Part shown: positions 16,412 through 25,190 of the stretch, in pieces | How positions within the stretch are numbered: position 1 is the stretch's first letter | Layout of the letters: each line of letters starts with the position of its first letter | Assembly: GCF_019218285.1 (NCBI RefSeq) | Contig: NZ_JAHUZG010000002.1 | Span: 930,001 to 994,000 of the forward strand | From: Antarctobacter sediminis | GTDB lineage: Bacteria > Pseudomonadota > Alphaproteobacteria > Rhodobacterales > Rhodobacteraceae | DNA length: 64,000 nt | Direction of reading: 5' to 3' | Translations under genes and position numbers: made by a program | Notes under the pieces: model-generated | Told to the model about the DNA's origin: nothing | Database searches by the model: none | What the model saw: only the letters and a program-made list of their open reading frames with translations

Positions 16412-17878
16412 ATGACCGCGCTCGAAGACTTCAAGGCCGCGCTGAACAGCGGCGATGGCGATATTCACGACCGGATCCGAAAGGGACTGATCGGCGAGGA
16501 TGTCCGCATCGACGGCCCTTATGGCCCGCGCCCCCTGGTCTATGCCGATTACGTTGCTTCGGGGCGCGCGCTGACGCAGGTCGAAGATTTCATCCGCGAC
16601 CGCGTGCTGCCCTACTACGCCAACACTCATACCCAGGCTTCGTTCTGCGGCGAATACATGACCCGCCTGCGCGAGGCCGCCCGGGCCGAGATCGCGCGAC
16701 TGGTCAACGCCGGGCCAGAAATGAGCGTCGTGTTTACCGGCGCGGGATCCACGGCGGGGATCAACCGGATCGTCGGTCTGTTGGATATCGCGCCGCGCGT
16801 GCGCGCCGGACAGCGCGTGGTTGTGCTGACCGGACCATATGAACATCACTCGAATATCCTGCCGTGGCGCGAATCCGGGGCCGAGGTGATCGAAATCGCC
16901 GAGGCCACGGCCGGCGGAGTCGACATGGACGACCTGACAGCGGCACTGAGCGCCGCACAGGGGGCCGACCTGATTGTAGGCACCTTCTCGGCGGCTTCGA
17001 ATGTGACCGGCATCCTGACCGACGTGGACACCGTGACCCGCACGCTCAAGGCGCATGGCGCGCTGGCAGTCTGGGATTATGGCTGTGCCGGTCCCTACGT
17101 GACGATGGACATGAAGCCGGGCACCGATGCCCGGAAAGATGCCATTGTCTTTTCCGTTCACAAGTTCCCCGGCGGTCCCGGGTCCAGTGGTGTCGCAATC
17201 ATCCGCGACGGGATCGCCCGCCGTGCCACCCCGACTCTCCCCGGCGGCGGCACGGTCAGTTTCGTCTCTCCTTGGGGGCACGTCTATTCCGGCAGCCTGA
17301 CAGCCCGCGAAGAGGGTGGCACGCCCAACGTGACCGGAGACATCCGCGCTGCGCTGGCCATGCTGGTGAAAGACGCGCTGGGACAGCAATGGCTGGACAG
17401 CCGTCAGCAAGAACTGCGCCAACGCGCACTCAAGGTCTGGGCCCAGAATGACCGGATCGAATTGCTGGGCAAACCGAATGCTACGGCCTTGCCGATCTTT
17501 TCGTTCCGGGTGCGGAACGAAAACGGCGGATTGGTGCATCATCAGTTTTTCACCCGCCTGCTGAGCGACATGACCGGCGTTCAAGCGCGCGGAGGTTGTG
17601 CCTGCGCAGGGCCATACGGCCACCGGTTGCTGGGACTGGATCGCGCGGATTCCGACGCAACGATCGCCGCGCTGGAAAACGGTGAAGAAACCGCCAAGCC
17701 CGGCTGGGTGCGGCTTAATCTTTCGGCGCTCATGAGCAATGAGAAGGCAGATTTGGTCATCGCGGCGGTGGACAATCTGGCACGCATCGCCCCAGACTAT
17801 GCGAAAGACTATCGCGTCGACACCAGTACCGCCCGGTTCAACGTCGATCCTCACCGCAAGGATTCCCTCGCCTCATGA
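16412..17878 (+). CDS. class V PLP-dependent enzyme, cysteine desulfurase/lyase-like
   Basis: This 488-residue fold-type I PLP enzyme of the class V group includes cysteine desulfurases, selenocysteine lyases and isopenicillin-N-epimerase-like proteins. Visible are VYADYVASGR and ANTHTQASFCG at the N-terminus, the PLP pocket VVLTGPYEHHSNILPWRESG, WDYGCAGPYV, and the PLP lysine in SVHKFPGGPGSSG (about Lys251). A Cys-rich loop RGGCACAGPYG (Cys396, Cys398) sits where desulfurases carry their catalytic Cys. It lacks an iscU or suf neighbour, so a housekeeping Fe-S role is unlikely. It opens the ten-gene run with a clear ggggaca ribosome site. The substrate is unknown. Confidence 0.85.
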   Translation: MTALEDFKAALNSGDGDIHDRIRKGLIGEDVRIDGPYGPRPLVYADYVASGRALTQVEDFIRDRVLPYYANTHTQASFCGEYMTRLREAARAEIARLVNAGPEMSVVFTGAGSTAGINRIVGLLDIAPRVRAGQRVVVLTGPYEHHSNILPWRESGAEVIEIAEATAGGVDMDDLTAALSAAQGADLIVGTFSAASNVTGILTDVDTVTRTLKAHGALAVWDYGCAGPYVTMDMKPGTDARKDAIVFSVHKFPGGPGSSGVAIIRDGIARRATPTLPGGGTVSFVSPWGHVYSGSLTAREEGGTPNVTGDIRAALAMLVKDALGQQWLDSRQQELRQRALKVWAQNDRIELLGKPNATALPIFSFRVRNENGGLVHHQFFTRLLSDMTGVQARGGCACAGPYGHRLLGLDRADSDATIAALENGEETAKPGWVRLNLSALMSNEKADLVIAAVDNLARIAPDYAKDYRVDTSTARFNVDPHRKDSLAS

Positions 17879-19221
17879 CCGAAGCTCGGATAAGCCCGAT
17901 CGCCAATCCGTCGTTCCGCACGCTATTCGCCGCTCAGGTGTTTTCGCTATTGGCGATTGGCCTGATGACGGTGGCCATGTCCTTGGCAGCCTATCGCATT
18001 GGCGGAACGGCCGCGGCCGGGCAGATCCTCGGATTTCTGCTGGCGGTCAAGATGATCGCCTACGTTGGCATTTCGCCATTGGCCGAAGCGCTGTTCGCAG
18101 GCCGCCCGCGCAAACGAGTGATGGTGGGGCTGGATCTTGGCCGGATGCTGCTGTTGCTGCCGATGGCCTTCGCCTCGGAGGTCTGGCAGATCGCCGCCCT
18201 GGCGCTGCTGTTCTTTGCGGTCTCTTCGGGGTTTACGCCGATCTTTCAGTCCGTGATCCCCGACGTGTTGCCCGAAGAACGCGCCTACAGTCGCGCGCTG
18301 GTCTGGTCGCGGATCGCCTACACACTGGAATCCGTGCTGTCCCCGATCATCGCCGCCATGGTACTGCAACTTGTGTCCGCAGAGTTCCTGTTCTGGGTGG
18401 CCGCGCTGGCCTTTGTCGGCTCGATCCTCTCGCTGCTTGTGACCCGCTTTCCGTCCGAAAAAGGCGACCGCCGCAAGGGACCGTTCCTGAAACGTGCGCT
18501 GAAGGGGCTGGACATCTACCGCCGCACGCCGCGTCTGCGCGGGCTGTTCCTGCTGAACTTCGCGCTGTCGCTGAGCATGGCCTGGGTTCTGGTGAACTCG
18601 GTCGTACTGGCCGAACTGCGTTTCGGCGACACGGAACGCTACTACCCGATCCTCATGGCCTTTTACGGGCTGGGTGCCGCGATTGGGGCCATTGTCGTCC
18701 CGCGCCTGATCGAGGCGTTCGGAGAGCGCCACCTGATGGTGGCAGGCGCAGTGATGCACGCGGTCGTGGGGCTTGGGATCGCCATGCCGCTTGGCTTCGC
18801 CGGAACAATGGCCCTTTGGGTCGGGTTTGGTCTGGCTTCTTCGCTGGTGCTGACGCCCGGCGGGCTGGTCATCACGCGCTCGGCCAAGTCCACGGACCGG
18901 CCCGCCGTCTTTGCGGCACAGTTTTCGCTGTCCCATGCGGGGTGGCTGATCGCCTATCCGCTGGCCGGGCAATTGGGCGCACTGGCCGGGCTGTCGCCCG
19001 CGCTGCTGATCCTTTCCGGCCTGACATTGGCCGTCGCGCTTTTGGCCACCCGGGTTTGGCCCGCAGAGGATCCGCTGGCCCGCGAACATGATCACCCGGA
19101 ACTGCCCGAGGACCACCCGCACCTGCGCGAGGCCCCGGCGCATGGGCCCGACCACCGGCACGCCCATGCCTTCCACATCGACGAGCTTCACCCGAGCTGG
19201 TCCGGCAGCCGCCCTGCCTGA
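17875..19221 (+). CDS. MFS exporter, NreB-like, with His-rich C-terminal tail
   Basis: This 448-residue major facilitator protein has about 12 hydrophobic segments (residues 15-400). Segments such as NPSFRTLFAAQVFSLLAIG, ALVWSRIAYTLESVLSP and TPIFQSVIPDVLPEERAYS resemble NreB-type nickel exporters. The cytoplasmic tail (about residues 402-448) contains about ten His (EHDHPELPEDHPH, GPDHRHAHAFHIDELH), again like NreB, and may bind Ni, Zn, Cu or Co. The ATG overlaps the previous stop by 4 bases (ATGA). It could export a metal or a metal-chelating product of the operon; the sequence does not decide. Confidence 0.85.
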   Translation: MTEARISPIANPSFRTLFAAQVFSLLAIGLMTVAMSLAAYRIGGTAAAGQILGFLLAVKMIAYVGISPLAEALFAGRPRKRVMVGLDLGRMLLLLPMAFASEVWQIAALALLFFAVSSGFTPIFQSVIPDVLPEERAYSRALVWSRIAYTLESVLSPIIAAMVLQLVSAEFLFWVAALAFVGSILSLLVTRFPSEKGDRRKGPFLKRALKGLDIYRRTPRLRGLFLLNFALSLSMAWVLVNSVVLAELRFGDTERYYPILMAFYGLGAAIGAIVVPRLIEAFGERHLMVAGAVMHAVVGLGIAMPLGFAGTMALWVGFGLASSLVLTPGGLVITRSAKSTDRPAVFAAQFSLSHAGWLIAYPLAGQLGALAGLSPALLILSGLTLAVALLATRVWPAEDPLAREHDHPELPEDHPHLREAPAHGPDHRHAHAFHIDELHPSWSGSRPA

Positions 19222-19255
19222 TCGCGCCCGGGACAAGACTGACAGGAAAGACGAT

Positions 19256-20722
19256 ATGACAGAGCACAACGCATCTCCGATCGACGGCCAAGGCCTGCCC
19301 GCACTGGAGGCACGGCTGCACGAGAACCTCAAGTTCCTCTGCTGGCCGGGCAAGGACTGGGTCCCGCCACGCCAAGGCGTGACGGATGTGGTCATCATCG
19401 GTGGCGGCATGTGTGGCATGGTCGCGTGGATGGCGATGAAGACCGGCGGCATCCATAACATGCGCGTTCTGGACCGTTCGCCCGAAGGACTGGAAGGCCC
19501 GTGGCTGACCTATGCCCGCATGGAAACGCTCCGCTCTCCGAAAGAGCTGACCGGCCCGGCCTATGGACAGGGTGCGCTAAGCTTTCAGGCTTGGTATCGG
19601 GCGCAATTCGGCACCGCCGACTGGGAAAAGCTGGACAAGATCCCGCGCCCGATGTGGATGGAATATCTCAAGTGGTATCGGCAGGTCTTGCAGATCCCCA
19701 CGGAAAACGGTGTTTCGGTCGATTTGGTCGAACCTGAGGGCGACCTGCTGCGCCTGCATGTTTCCGGCGCCAAGGAAGACACGATCCTTTGCCGCAAACT
19801 GATCTTTGCCACGGGTCGCGATGGCACCGGCCAACCGAACATCCCCGGCTTTGTCGACGGGCTGGACCGGAAATACTGGGCACACAGTGCGGATGAGATC
19901 GACTTTGCCGCGCTCAAGGGCAAGCGCGTCGCGGTGGTTGGCGTCGGGGCCTCGGCCGTAGACAACGCCGCCGAGGCGCTGGAACATGGCGCGGCCGAAG
20001 TGCGCCACCTGATCCGCCGCAAGGAAATGCCCACGATCAACAAGATGATGGGCATCGGTTCTTTCGGGTTCACCGCCGGGTATGCCAGCTTGCCGGACGA
20101 ATGGCGCTGGCGTTTCATGCAGTATTCCTTTGCCACCCAGACCCCGCCGCCGCATGGATCGACAAACCGGGTCAGCCGTCACCCGAACGCCTACTTCCAT
20201 TTTGGCAAGGCAGTGCAATCCACGGTCGAACAAAACGGCGCGGTGACGGTCGGTTTTGCCGACGGCACCGAATACGAGGCGGATTTTGTCATTCTTGGCA
20301 CAGGTTTTACCATTGATCCGCTGTCACGTACCGAATTCGGCGAGGCCGCAACCGACATTCTGCTGTGGCAGGATGTCTATACGCCCCCGGCGGATGAACC
20401 TTCGCGTGATCTGGGCCGTTTCCCCTATCTGAATCAGGATTTCACCTTCCGCGAAAAGGTGCCGGGCAAGGCCCCGTGGCTGGCCAATGTCTACTGCTTC
20501 AACTACGGCGCCTCTGCCAGCCTCGGCAAGGTCAGCGGCGACATTCCCGGCATCTCGGAAGGCGCAGGCTGGCTGGCACGCGAGGTGGCGGCCAAGCTTT
20601 ATGCCGAAGACGTGGACCAGCATTGGCAGGCGATGATGGACTACGCCAAGCCGGAACTGGACGGCAGCGAATGGACCCCGTCCGAGCTGGTAACCGAAGA
20701 CACGAAAGGGAAAGTGGCCTGA
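19256..20722 (+). CDS. FAD/NAD(P)-dependent oxidoreductase, class B monooxygenase-like
   Basis: This 488-residue flavoprotein has two Rossmann nucleotide-binding motifs: VVIIGGGMCGMVAW (about residues 45-58, FAD) and VAVVGVGASAVDNA (about 224-237, NAD(P)). LIFATGRDGTGQPNIPG and DFVILGTGFTIDPL are the ATG motifs of flavin-containing, N-hydroxylating or Baeyer-Villiger monooxygenases. The canonical BVMO fingerprint FxGxxxHxxxW is not visible, so N- or S-oxygenation or a simple oxidoreductase is possible. The chosen start at 19256 follows gacaggaaagacgat. It overlaps the next gene by one base and is the third gene of the operon. Confidence 0.85.
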   Translation: MTEHNASPIDGQGLPALEARLHENLKFLCWPGKDWVPPRQGVTDVVIIGGGMCGMVAWMAMKTGGIHNMRVLDRSPEGLEGPWLTYARMETLRSPKELTGPAYGQGALSFQAWYRAQFGTADWEKLDKIPRPMWMEYLKWYRQVLQIPTENGVSVDLVEPEGDLLRLHVSGAKEDTILCRKLIFATGRDGTGQPNIPGFVDGLDRKYWAHSADEIDFAALKGKRVAVVGVGASAVDNAAEALEHGAAEVRHLIRRKEMPTINKMMGIGSFGFTAGYASLPDEWRWRFMQYSFATQTPPPHGSTNRVSRHPNAYFHFGKAVQSTVEQNGAVTVGFADGTEYEADFVILGTGFTIDPLSRTEFGEAATDILLWQDVYTPPADEPSRDLGRFPYLNQDFTFREKVPGKAPWLANVYCFNYGASASLGKVSGDIPGISEGAGWLAREVAAKLYAEDVDQHWQAMMDYAKPELDGSEWTPSELVTEDTKGKVA

Positions 20723-21201
20723 TGGCTATGCAGACGACCGCGCTGAACAGTGCAGACGTGACCCCGGGCAGCGCCGTTGACGCCGCCGTGCAGGGACGCG
20801 CAAACATTTTTGAAATGACCCAGGCCGCCGAGGACGCAGTGATGCGGCCGACCGATACAGGCTCGTTCAGCCACGCCTTGCGCGCCGCACTGGCCGCCCG
20901 GATCGCGCGGCTGAACGACGAACCCGAACTGGCTGCGCGCTATGCCAAAGACGCCGGTGACTTTGCCACGCTGGCCGATCCGACAAAGGACGGCTCCGCA
21001 CAGGATCTGGCGGCCATCACCGCTTTCATGGACAAGGTCGCCGCCGACACGCGGCGCGTTGCGGCCCCCGACATCTCGGGCCTGCAAGCAGCCGGGATCG
21101 CCGATGCGGACATTGTGCGCCTGTGCGAGCTGAACGCCTTTCTTGCCTACCAGATCCGCGTGATCGCGGGACTGCGCCTGATGAAAGGGGCCTACGAATG
21201 A
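20722..21201 (+). CDS. CMD domain protein lacking the CxxC site
   Basis: This 159-residue helical protein resembles the CMD domain (Avi_7170-like) proteins that pair with an alkylhydroperoxidase-domain partner. The C-terminal part, LQAAGIADADIVRLCELNAFLAYQIRVIAGLRLM, matches that group from memory, while no CxxC redox pair is present. It has a single cysteine, in RLCELN. It overlaps its neighbours on both sides (1 and 4 bases). It may be a non-catalytic partner for the following AhpD-like protein. The assignment needs a profile search. Confidence 0.65.
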   Translation: MAMQTTALNSADVTPGSAVDAAVQGRANIFEMTQAAEDAVMRPTDTGSFSHALRAALAARIARLNDEPELAARYAKDAGDFATLADPTKDGSAQDLAAITAFMDKVAADTRRVAAPDISGLQAAGIADADIVRLCELNAFLAYQIRVIAGLRLMKGAYE

Positions 21202-21788
21202 ACAAGGTCATCACCAAATTCACTCGCAACGTGCCGCATTGGCAACCGCGCGTGACACCCGTCGACCTGCAAGAGGCCAGCGAGGAACAACTGGACGCGC
21301 TGAAGGTCACGCCGTCGAACACCAAAGTGTCGGAATACGTACTGACTCTGGCGCATGACGTCGAAAGCCTGAAGGTCCGTTCGCCCCTGTTCAACGCGAT
21401 CATGTACGACAAGGGCGGGATGAGCCGGGCAGAGCGTGAGCTGGGCGCGCTTGGCGCGTCGATGGTCAATCACTGCATCTATTGCGCCGCCGTACACGCG
21501 GCCCGTCACGCGCAGATCGAGAAATCGACCGAGGTCACGGACAAATTGTTCCGCGATGGCGCGAAGGCCGATCTTGGTCCGCGCGACCGGGCGATCTTTG
21601 ACTTTGCCGTGGCCCTGTCGGAATGCCCCTCGCAAGCGGGCCCCGAGCACATGGAGGCCCTCAAGACCGCCGGGCTGGACGAAGCCGAAGTGCTGGACCT
21701 GATCCTGTCTGCATCGCTGTTTGGTTGGGCAAACCGCCTGATGCATGTGCTGGGAGACCCGGTAAGGCTTGCAGAAACCGCCGAATGA
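21198..21788 (+). CDS. AhpD-like peroxidase-related protein
   Basis: This 196-residue carboxymuconolactone-decarboxylase/AhpD-fold protein of the peroxidase-related (Avi_7169-like) type has the redox motif in MVNHCIYCAAVHAARH (Cys93, Cys96, His100), typical of AhpD proton-relay chemistry. GMSRAERELGALG and ASLFGWANRLMHVLG are family-typical flanks. AhpD itself reduces peroxiredoxin AhpC, but neither ahpC nor a lipoamide partner is here. In this operon it could protect against peroxide released by the flavoprotein. It overlaps the previous gene by 4 bases. Confidence 0.85.
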   Translation: MNKVITKFTRNVPHWQPRVTPVDLQEASEEQLDALKVTPSNTKVSEYVLTLAHDVESLKVRSPLFNAIMYDKGGMSRAERELGALGASMVNHCIYCAAVHAARHAQIEKSTEVTDKLFRDGAKADLGPRDRAIFDFAVALSECPSQAGPEHMEALKTAGLDEAEVLDLILSASLFGWANRLMHVLGDPVRLAETAE

Positions 21789-21803
21789 CGGCAAAATTCT
21801 GAT

Positions 21804-21825
21804 ATAGCGGATTAAATTCCGCTAT
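21804..21825. promoter_or_regulatory. inverted repeat upstream of the opine-type dehydrogenase
   Basis: ATAGCGGA-ttaaat-TCCGCTAT is a perfect 8-base inverted repeat in an AT-rich 80-base gap within an otherwise tightly packed operon. TATAGC (21803-21808) could be a -10 element. It could be an operator, an internal promoter or a stem-loop. Confidence 0.45.
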
Positions 21826-21871
21826 TGCAATGCAATCAAAGGTTGAGGCCGCAAGGCCTGAAAGGAAAGAC

Positions 21872-22969
21872 GTGGGGAAGACGGTAGGACTGGCGGGCGC
21901 AGGCTCGATCGCATTCGGGACGGCAGCGCTGTTGCATGAGGCGGGCCATGACCCGATGCTCTGGTCGCCTTCGGGCAAGGGAACAACAGAACTGGCCGGG
22001 GGCGCGGCGCTGACCGCCACCGGCGCGCTGGAAACGACCCTCGCCCCACGTATCGCCGACAGCGCCGAGACGCTGGCGCGCGAAAATGACGTGCTGATGA
22101 TCACCCTGCCCGGTTACGGCCACAAGGCGGTGTTGGATGCGCTGGCCCCGCATATCGGCCCCCACCATCAGGTCATCATTTCGTCCCACGCGTCTTTTGG
22201 CGCGGTCTATCTTGCGCAACTTCTTGCGGATCGCGGCATCTCCGTTCCGATCACGGCATGGGGCACGACGATCTGCACCGGCCGCCGCCAGTCGGGGACA
22301 GAAGTGAAGGTCAACACCGTGCGCAGCCGCGTCGACCTTTGCACCGTCCCAGAGGACCGTTCGCGCGAAGCCCTGGCCCTGTGCCAAGAGCTGTTTGGCG
22401 ACAGGTTCCAGCCGCGCGACGGCTTGCTGGCGATTACGCTGTCCAACCTGAACCCGCAGAACCACATGGGCATCGCCCTGGGCAACATCACCCGAATGGA
22501 ACGGGGCGAAACATGGAGCCAGGGCCAGAACGTGACGCCCAAGGTGGGCCGCCTGCTGGAACAGCTGGATCTGGAACGGCTGGAGATCGCCAAGGCGCTG
22601 GGGCTGGAGGTCAAGACGATCTTCGAGCACTTTCACCTGTCCTTTCACGTGCCCATCGCCTCGATTTCCGAGATGAACCAGCAGATGCACGCGGCCGGCA
22701 ATGGCGGTGTCGGACCGGCAACCGCCGACAGCCGCTATGTCACCGAAGACGTGCCCTATGGGCTGGTCGCCACGGCGGTTCTGGGTCGCCTGACCGGCCA
22801 TCCCGCGACCCTGCACGAGGCGGGTACGCGCATCTTCTCGGCCATGTACGACCGCGATTTCGAGGCCGAGAACGAGATCCTGACTGCGCTGGAGCTGGAC
22901 CGCTACAGCCTCGACGATCTGAAACGAGCGGCCAAGACCGGCTTGCTGAAACAGCCCGCCGCCGCCTGA
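21872..22969 (+). CDS. NAD/NADP octopine/nopaline dehydrogenase family protein
   Basis: This protein of about 365 residues has an N-terminal Rossmann fold (VGLAGAGSIAFGTAALLHEAG, residues 5-25) and a C-terminal octopine-dehydrogenase domain (SNLNPQNHMGIALGNITRME; EHFHLSFHVPIASISEMNQ). Family members join or split an amino acid and a 2-oxo acid by reversible reductive N-alkylation. I chose GTG 21872 because aaaggaaagac lies just before it, whereas ATG 21830, 14 codons upstream, has no ribosome site and begins inside a spacer. A polyamine-type importer follows, so a catabolic role on an imported opine-like compound is plausible. Confidence 0.85.
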   Translation: MGKTVGLAGAGSIAFGTAALLHEAGHDPMLWSPSGKGTTELAGGAALTATGALETTLAPRIADSAETLARENDVLMITLPGYGHKAVLDALAPHIGPHHQVIISSHASFGAVYLAQLLADRGISVPITAWGTTICTGRRQSGTEVKVNTVRSRVDLCTVPEDRSREALALCQELFGDRFQPRDGLLAITLSNLNPQNHMGIALGNITRMERGETWSQGQNVTPKVGRLLEQLDLERLEIAKALGLEVKTIFEHFHLSFHVPIASISEMNQQMHAAGNGGVGPATADSRYVTEDVPYGLVATAVLGRLTGHPATLHEAGTRIFSAMYDRDFEAENEILTALELDRYSLDDLKRAAKTGLLKQPAAA

Positions 22970-23020
22970 GCCCGAACCAATAACAAGAAGCAGACCACTG
23001 GACCAACAAGGAGAGACCAA

Positions 23021-24130
23021 ATGTCGAAACTAATCCTGAACCGCCGCCGGTTCCTGAACACGGCCGCCGCCACCGGCGCCATGCTTGCCAGCCCGGCCTA
23101 TCTGCGCCGCGCCTCGGCCCAGTCGGGCGGCGAGGTCAATATCTGGACCTACAACAACTTCGTCCCCGAAGCCTTCAAAAAGCAGTTTGAGGCCGACACC
23201 GGCATCAAGGTCAACGTGCGCCTGGTCGACGACCAGGGCAAGCAGTTCAACCTGCTGGCCGCCGAACAGCCCAACCCGACCGTCGACATCATGACCGTCG
23301 CCGGCCACCGCTTTCTCCAGTTCATCGACAGCGAATTGCTGGCCCCGCTGGACACCGACCGCCTGACAAACTGGAACAAGATCAACCCGACCTTCTCGGA
23401 AAGCGACTGGTCGACGATCAATGGCAACAAGTGGGGCGCGCCGATCCTGTCGGGCATGGAAGTGCTGTCTTACAACTCGGAAATCGTCAGCGAAGAAGAA
23501 GCGCTGACCTGGGACACGCTGTTCAGCGAGAAATACAAAGGCCAGACCGCGTATATCATTCAGGACATGATGAGCATCGTCATGCTGATGAAAGGATACG
23601 ACGGCAACATGGTCGCCTACATGGACGACCCGGAAAAGGCCGCGGCCATCGTCGAGGAAGCCAAGCAGTTCCTGATCGAAAAGAAACCGCTGGTGCGCAA
23701 GTACTATGACGGCGGCGCCGAATTCCAGCAGATGATGGTGAACCAGGACATCGTTTTGGGCCATTCGTGGAACGGCCCCGCAGCGGCGTTGATCAACGAC
23801 GGCTTCCCGCTGGGAATGGCGATCCCGAAAGAGGGTTCTTACGGCTTCGTCTACACCTACAACATCGCCAACAACGCGCCCAACGCGGACAACGCCTACA
23901 CCTTCCTCGACGCGATCCTGTCGTCGCCGGAAATCGGCGCGGCGATGACCAAGGCATCGGGATTCATCTCGACCTACAAGGATGCGTCGAACTACCTGAA
24001 CGATCTCGAAAAGAAATCGACCTCCTTCCCGGACGAGCAACTGGCCAACCTCCAGTTCTTCCGCGCCGAGGCGAACGAGATGAAATACGGCCTCGTCGAC
24101 CCGGCCGTCGAGGCGATCAAGGCCGCCTGA
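23021..24130 (+). CDS. polyamine-type ABC transporter substrate-binding protein
   Basis: This 369-residue periplasmic binding protein of the spermidine/putrescine (PotD/PotF, family 1) type starts with the twin-arginine signal NRRRFLNTAAATGAMLAS and a cleavage region near ASAQSGG. The mature part opens with GGEVNIWTYNNFVPEAFKKQ, as in PotD-like proteins. DFV/EWD-type polyamine carboxylates are not obvious, so the ligand may be another cationic or amino compound. It has a strong ribosome site (aaggagagacc). A stem-loop follows before the permease gene. Confidence 0.9.
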   Translation: MSKLILNRRRFLNTAAATGAMLASPAYLRRASAQSGGEVNIWTYNNFVPEAFKKQFEADTGIKVNVRLVDDQGKQFNLLAAEQPNPTVDIMTVAGHRFLQFIDSELLAPLDTDRLTNWNKINPTFSESDWSTINGNKWGAPILSGMEVLSYNSEIVSEEEALTWDTLFSEKYKGQTAYIIQDMMSIVMLMKGYDGNMVAYMDDPEKAAAIVEEAKQFLIEKKPLVRKYYDGGAEFQQMMVNQDIVLGHSWNGPAAALINDGFPLGMAIPKEGSYGFVYTYNIANNAPNADNAYTFLDAILSSPEIGAAMTKASGFISTYKDASNYLNDLEKKSTSFPDEQLANLQFFRAEANEMKYGLVDPAVEAIKAA

Positions 24131-24151
24131 TCGCATCACTCACGGAACCTG

Positions 24152-24180
24152 CCCTTGTCCTGCCGCGCGCGGGGCAAGGG
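24152..24180 (+). promoter_or_regulatory. intercistronic stem-loop covering the permease ribosome site
   Basis: CCCTTGTCC (24152-24160) pairs with GGGCAAGGG (24172-24180), with one G-T pair, around an 11-base loop. The aaggg that would serve as the ribosome site of the next gene is the 3' arm. This could lower permease relative to binding-protein expression. Confidence 0.5.
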
Positions 24181-24185
24181 TACGC

Positions 24186-25190
24186 ATGACCGAAAGACAC
24201 CCGATGACTTATGACGCATCCGCTGAACAGGACGGACGAGCCATGGCGAAAGACAGCACGGACCGGACATTCTGGGGCCGTCTGGCCAACTGGGGCCCGT
24301 ATCACACGCTGATGCGGCTGGCGACAGCCTCGCCCCGCCGACAATTCCTGATCCTCGCCGCCTTTCCGATCCTCTGGGTTCTGACCCAGCACCTTGGCCC
24401 GATGCTGCAAATGCTGCGGGTGTCGCTGACCGATGCCTACCCGGTTGCCCCGGGCGTGGAACAGCATTTCACCCTCGACAACTATGCCCGCTTCTTTGGG
24501 GACAGCATCTTTTGGATGCCGTTTTTCAGGACGCTGGTCTTTGCCGGGGTCTTTACCTTTTGCACACTGATCATCACCTATCCGGTGGCCTATTTCCTTG
24601 CCCGCCACGTCAGCCGCAAGAACCAGATGCTGTTCCTGCTGTTGCTGCTGATCCCCTTTTGGGTCGGAGAGATCGTGCGCACCTATGCCATCATGATCCT
24701 TCTGGGGAACACCGGCGCGGTGAACCTCGTGCTCAAGTACTTTGGCCTGATCGACCGGCCCATCCCCTTCATGTACACCAGCTTTTCCATGGGGGTCGGC
24801 ATTGTCTACCTGACCGCGCTCTACATGCTGCTGCCGCTGTATTCCGCGCTGGAAAAACTGCCCAAAAGCATGAACGAAGCCGCCGCCGATCTGGGCGCGG
24901 GCGCATGGACCCGGTTCCGCCGCGTCTCGCTCCCGCTGACGATCGAAGGCATTTCTTCGGGCTGTACGCTGGTCTTCCTGATCTCCACCGGTTTCTACGC
25001 GACACCGGTTCTGCTGGGCGGCCCGTCGACCACGGTCTTTGCCGAAACCATCGCGGGTTTCTTCCACGTGGCGGGTGACCAATGGCCCACCGGCGCGGCC
25101 TTTGCCACGATCATGTTCTTGGCGGCCCTCGTCATCACCGCCACCTTCCAGCGCCTGATGAACGCGCTCCGCAAGGGAGAGAAGAAATGA
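24186..25190 (+). CDS. polyamine-type ABC transporter permease 1 (PotB-like)
   Basis: This 334-residue inner-membrane permease has about six hydrophobic segments after a cytoplasmic N-terminus of about 50 residues. The EAA coupling loop is in NEAAADLGAGAWTRF (about residues 235-250), which contacts the ATPase. The in-frame ATGs at 24186, 24204 and 24243 are all possible starts; the first has a ribosome site at a good distance, though inside the hairpin described above. The stop overlaps the second permease gene by 4 bases. Confidence 0.88.
   Translation: MTERHPMTYDASAEQDGRAMAKDSTDRTFWGRLANWGPYHTLMRLATASPRRQFLILAAFPILWVLTQHLGPMLQMLRVSLTDAYPVAPGVEQHFTLDNYARFFGDSIFWMPFFRTLVFAGVFTFCTLIITYPVAYFLARHVSRKNQMLFLLLLLIPFWVGEIVRTYAIMILLGNTGAVNLVLKYFGLIDRPIPFMYTSFSMGVGIVYLTALYMLLPLYSALEKLPKSMNEAAADLGAGAWTRFRRVSLPLTIEGISSGCTLVFLISTGFYATPVLLGGPSTTVFAETIAGFFHVAGDQWPTGAAFATIMFLAALVITATFQRLMNALRKGEKK

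Noticed and set aside
16412-17878. Class V enzyme as housekeeping IscS/SufS
   Set aside because: No isc or suf genes nearby, and the GGCACAGPYG loop belongs to a different subgroup.
21872-22969. Opine dehydrogenase as staphylopine/pseudopaline dehydrogenase of a known metallophore system
   Set aside because: The visible C-terminal domain is of the octopine/nopaline type and no nicotianamine-synthase-like gene is in the cluster; the metallophore idea is kept only as a hypothesis.
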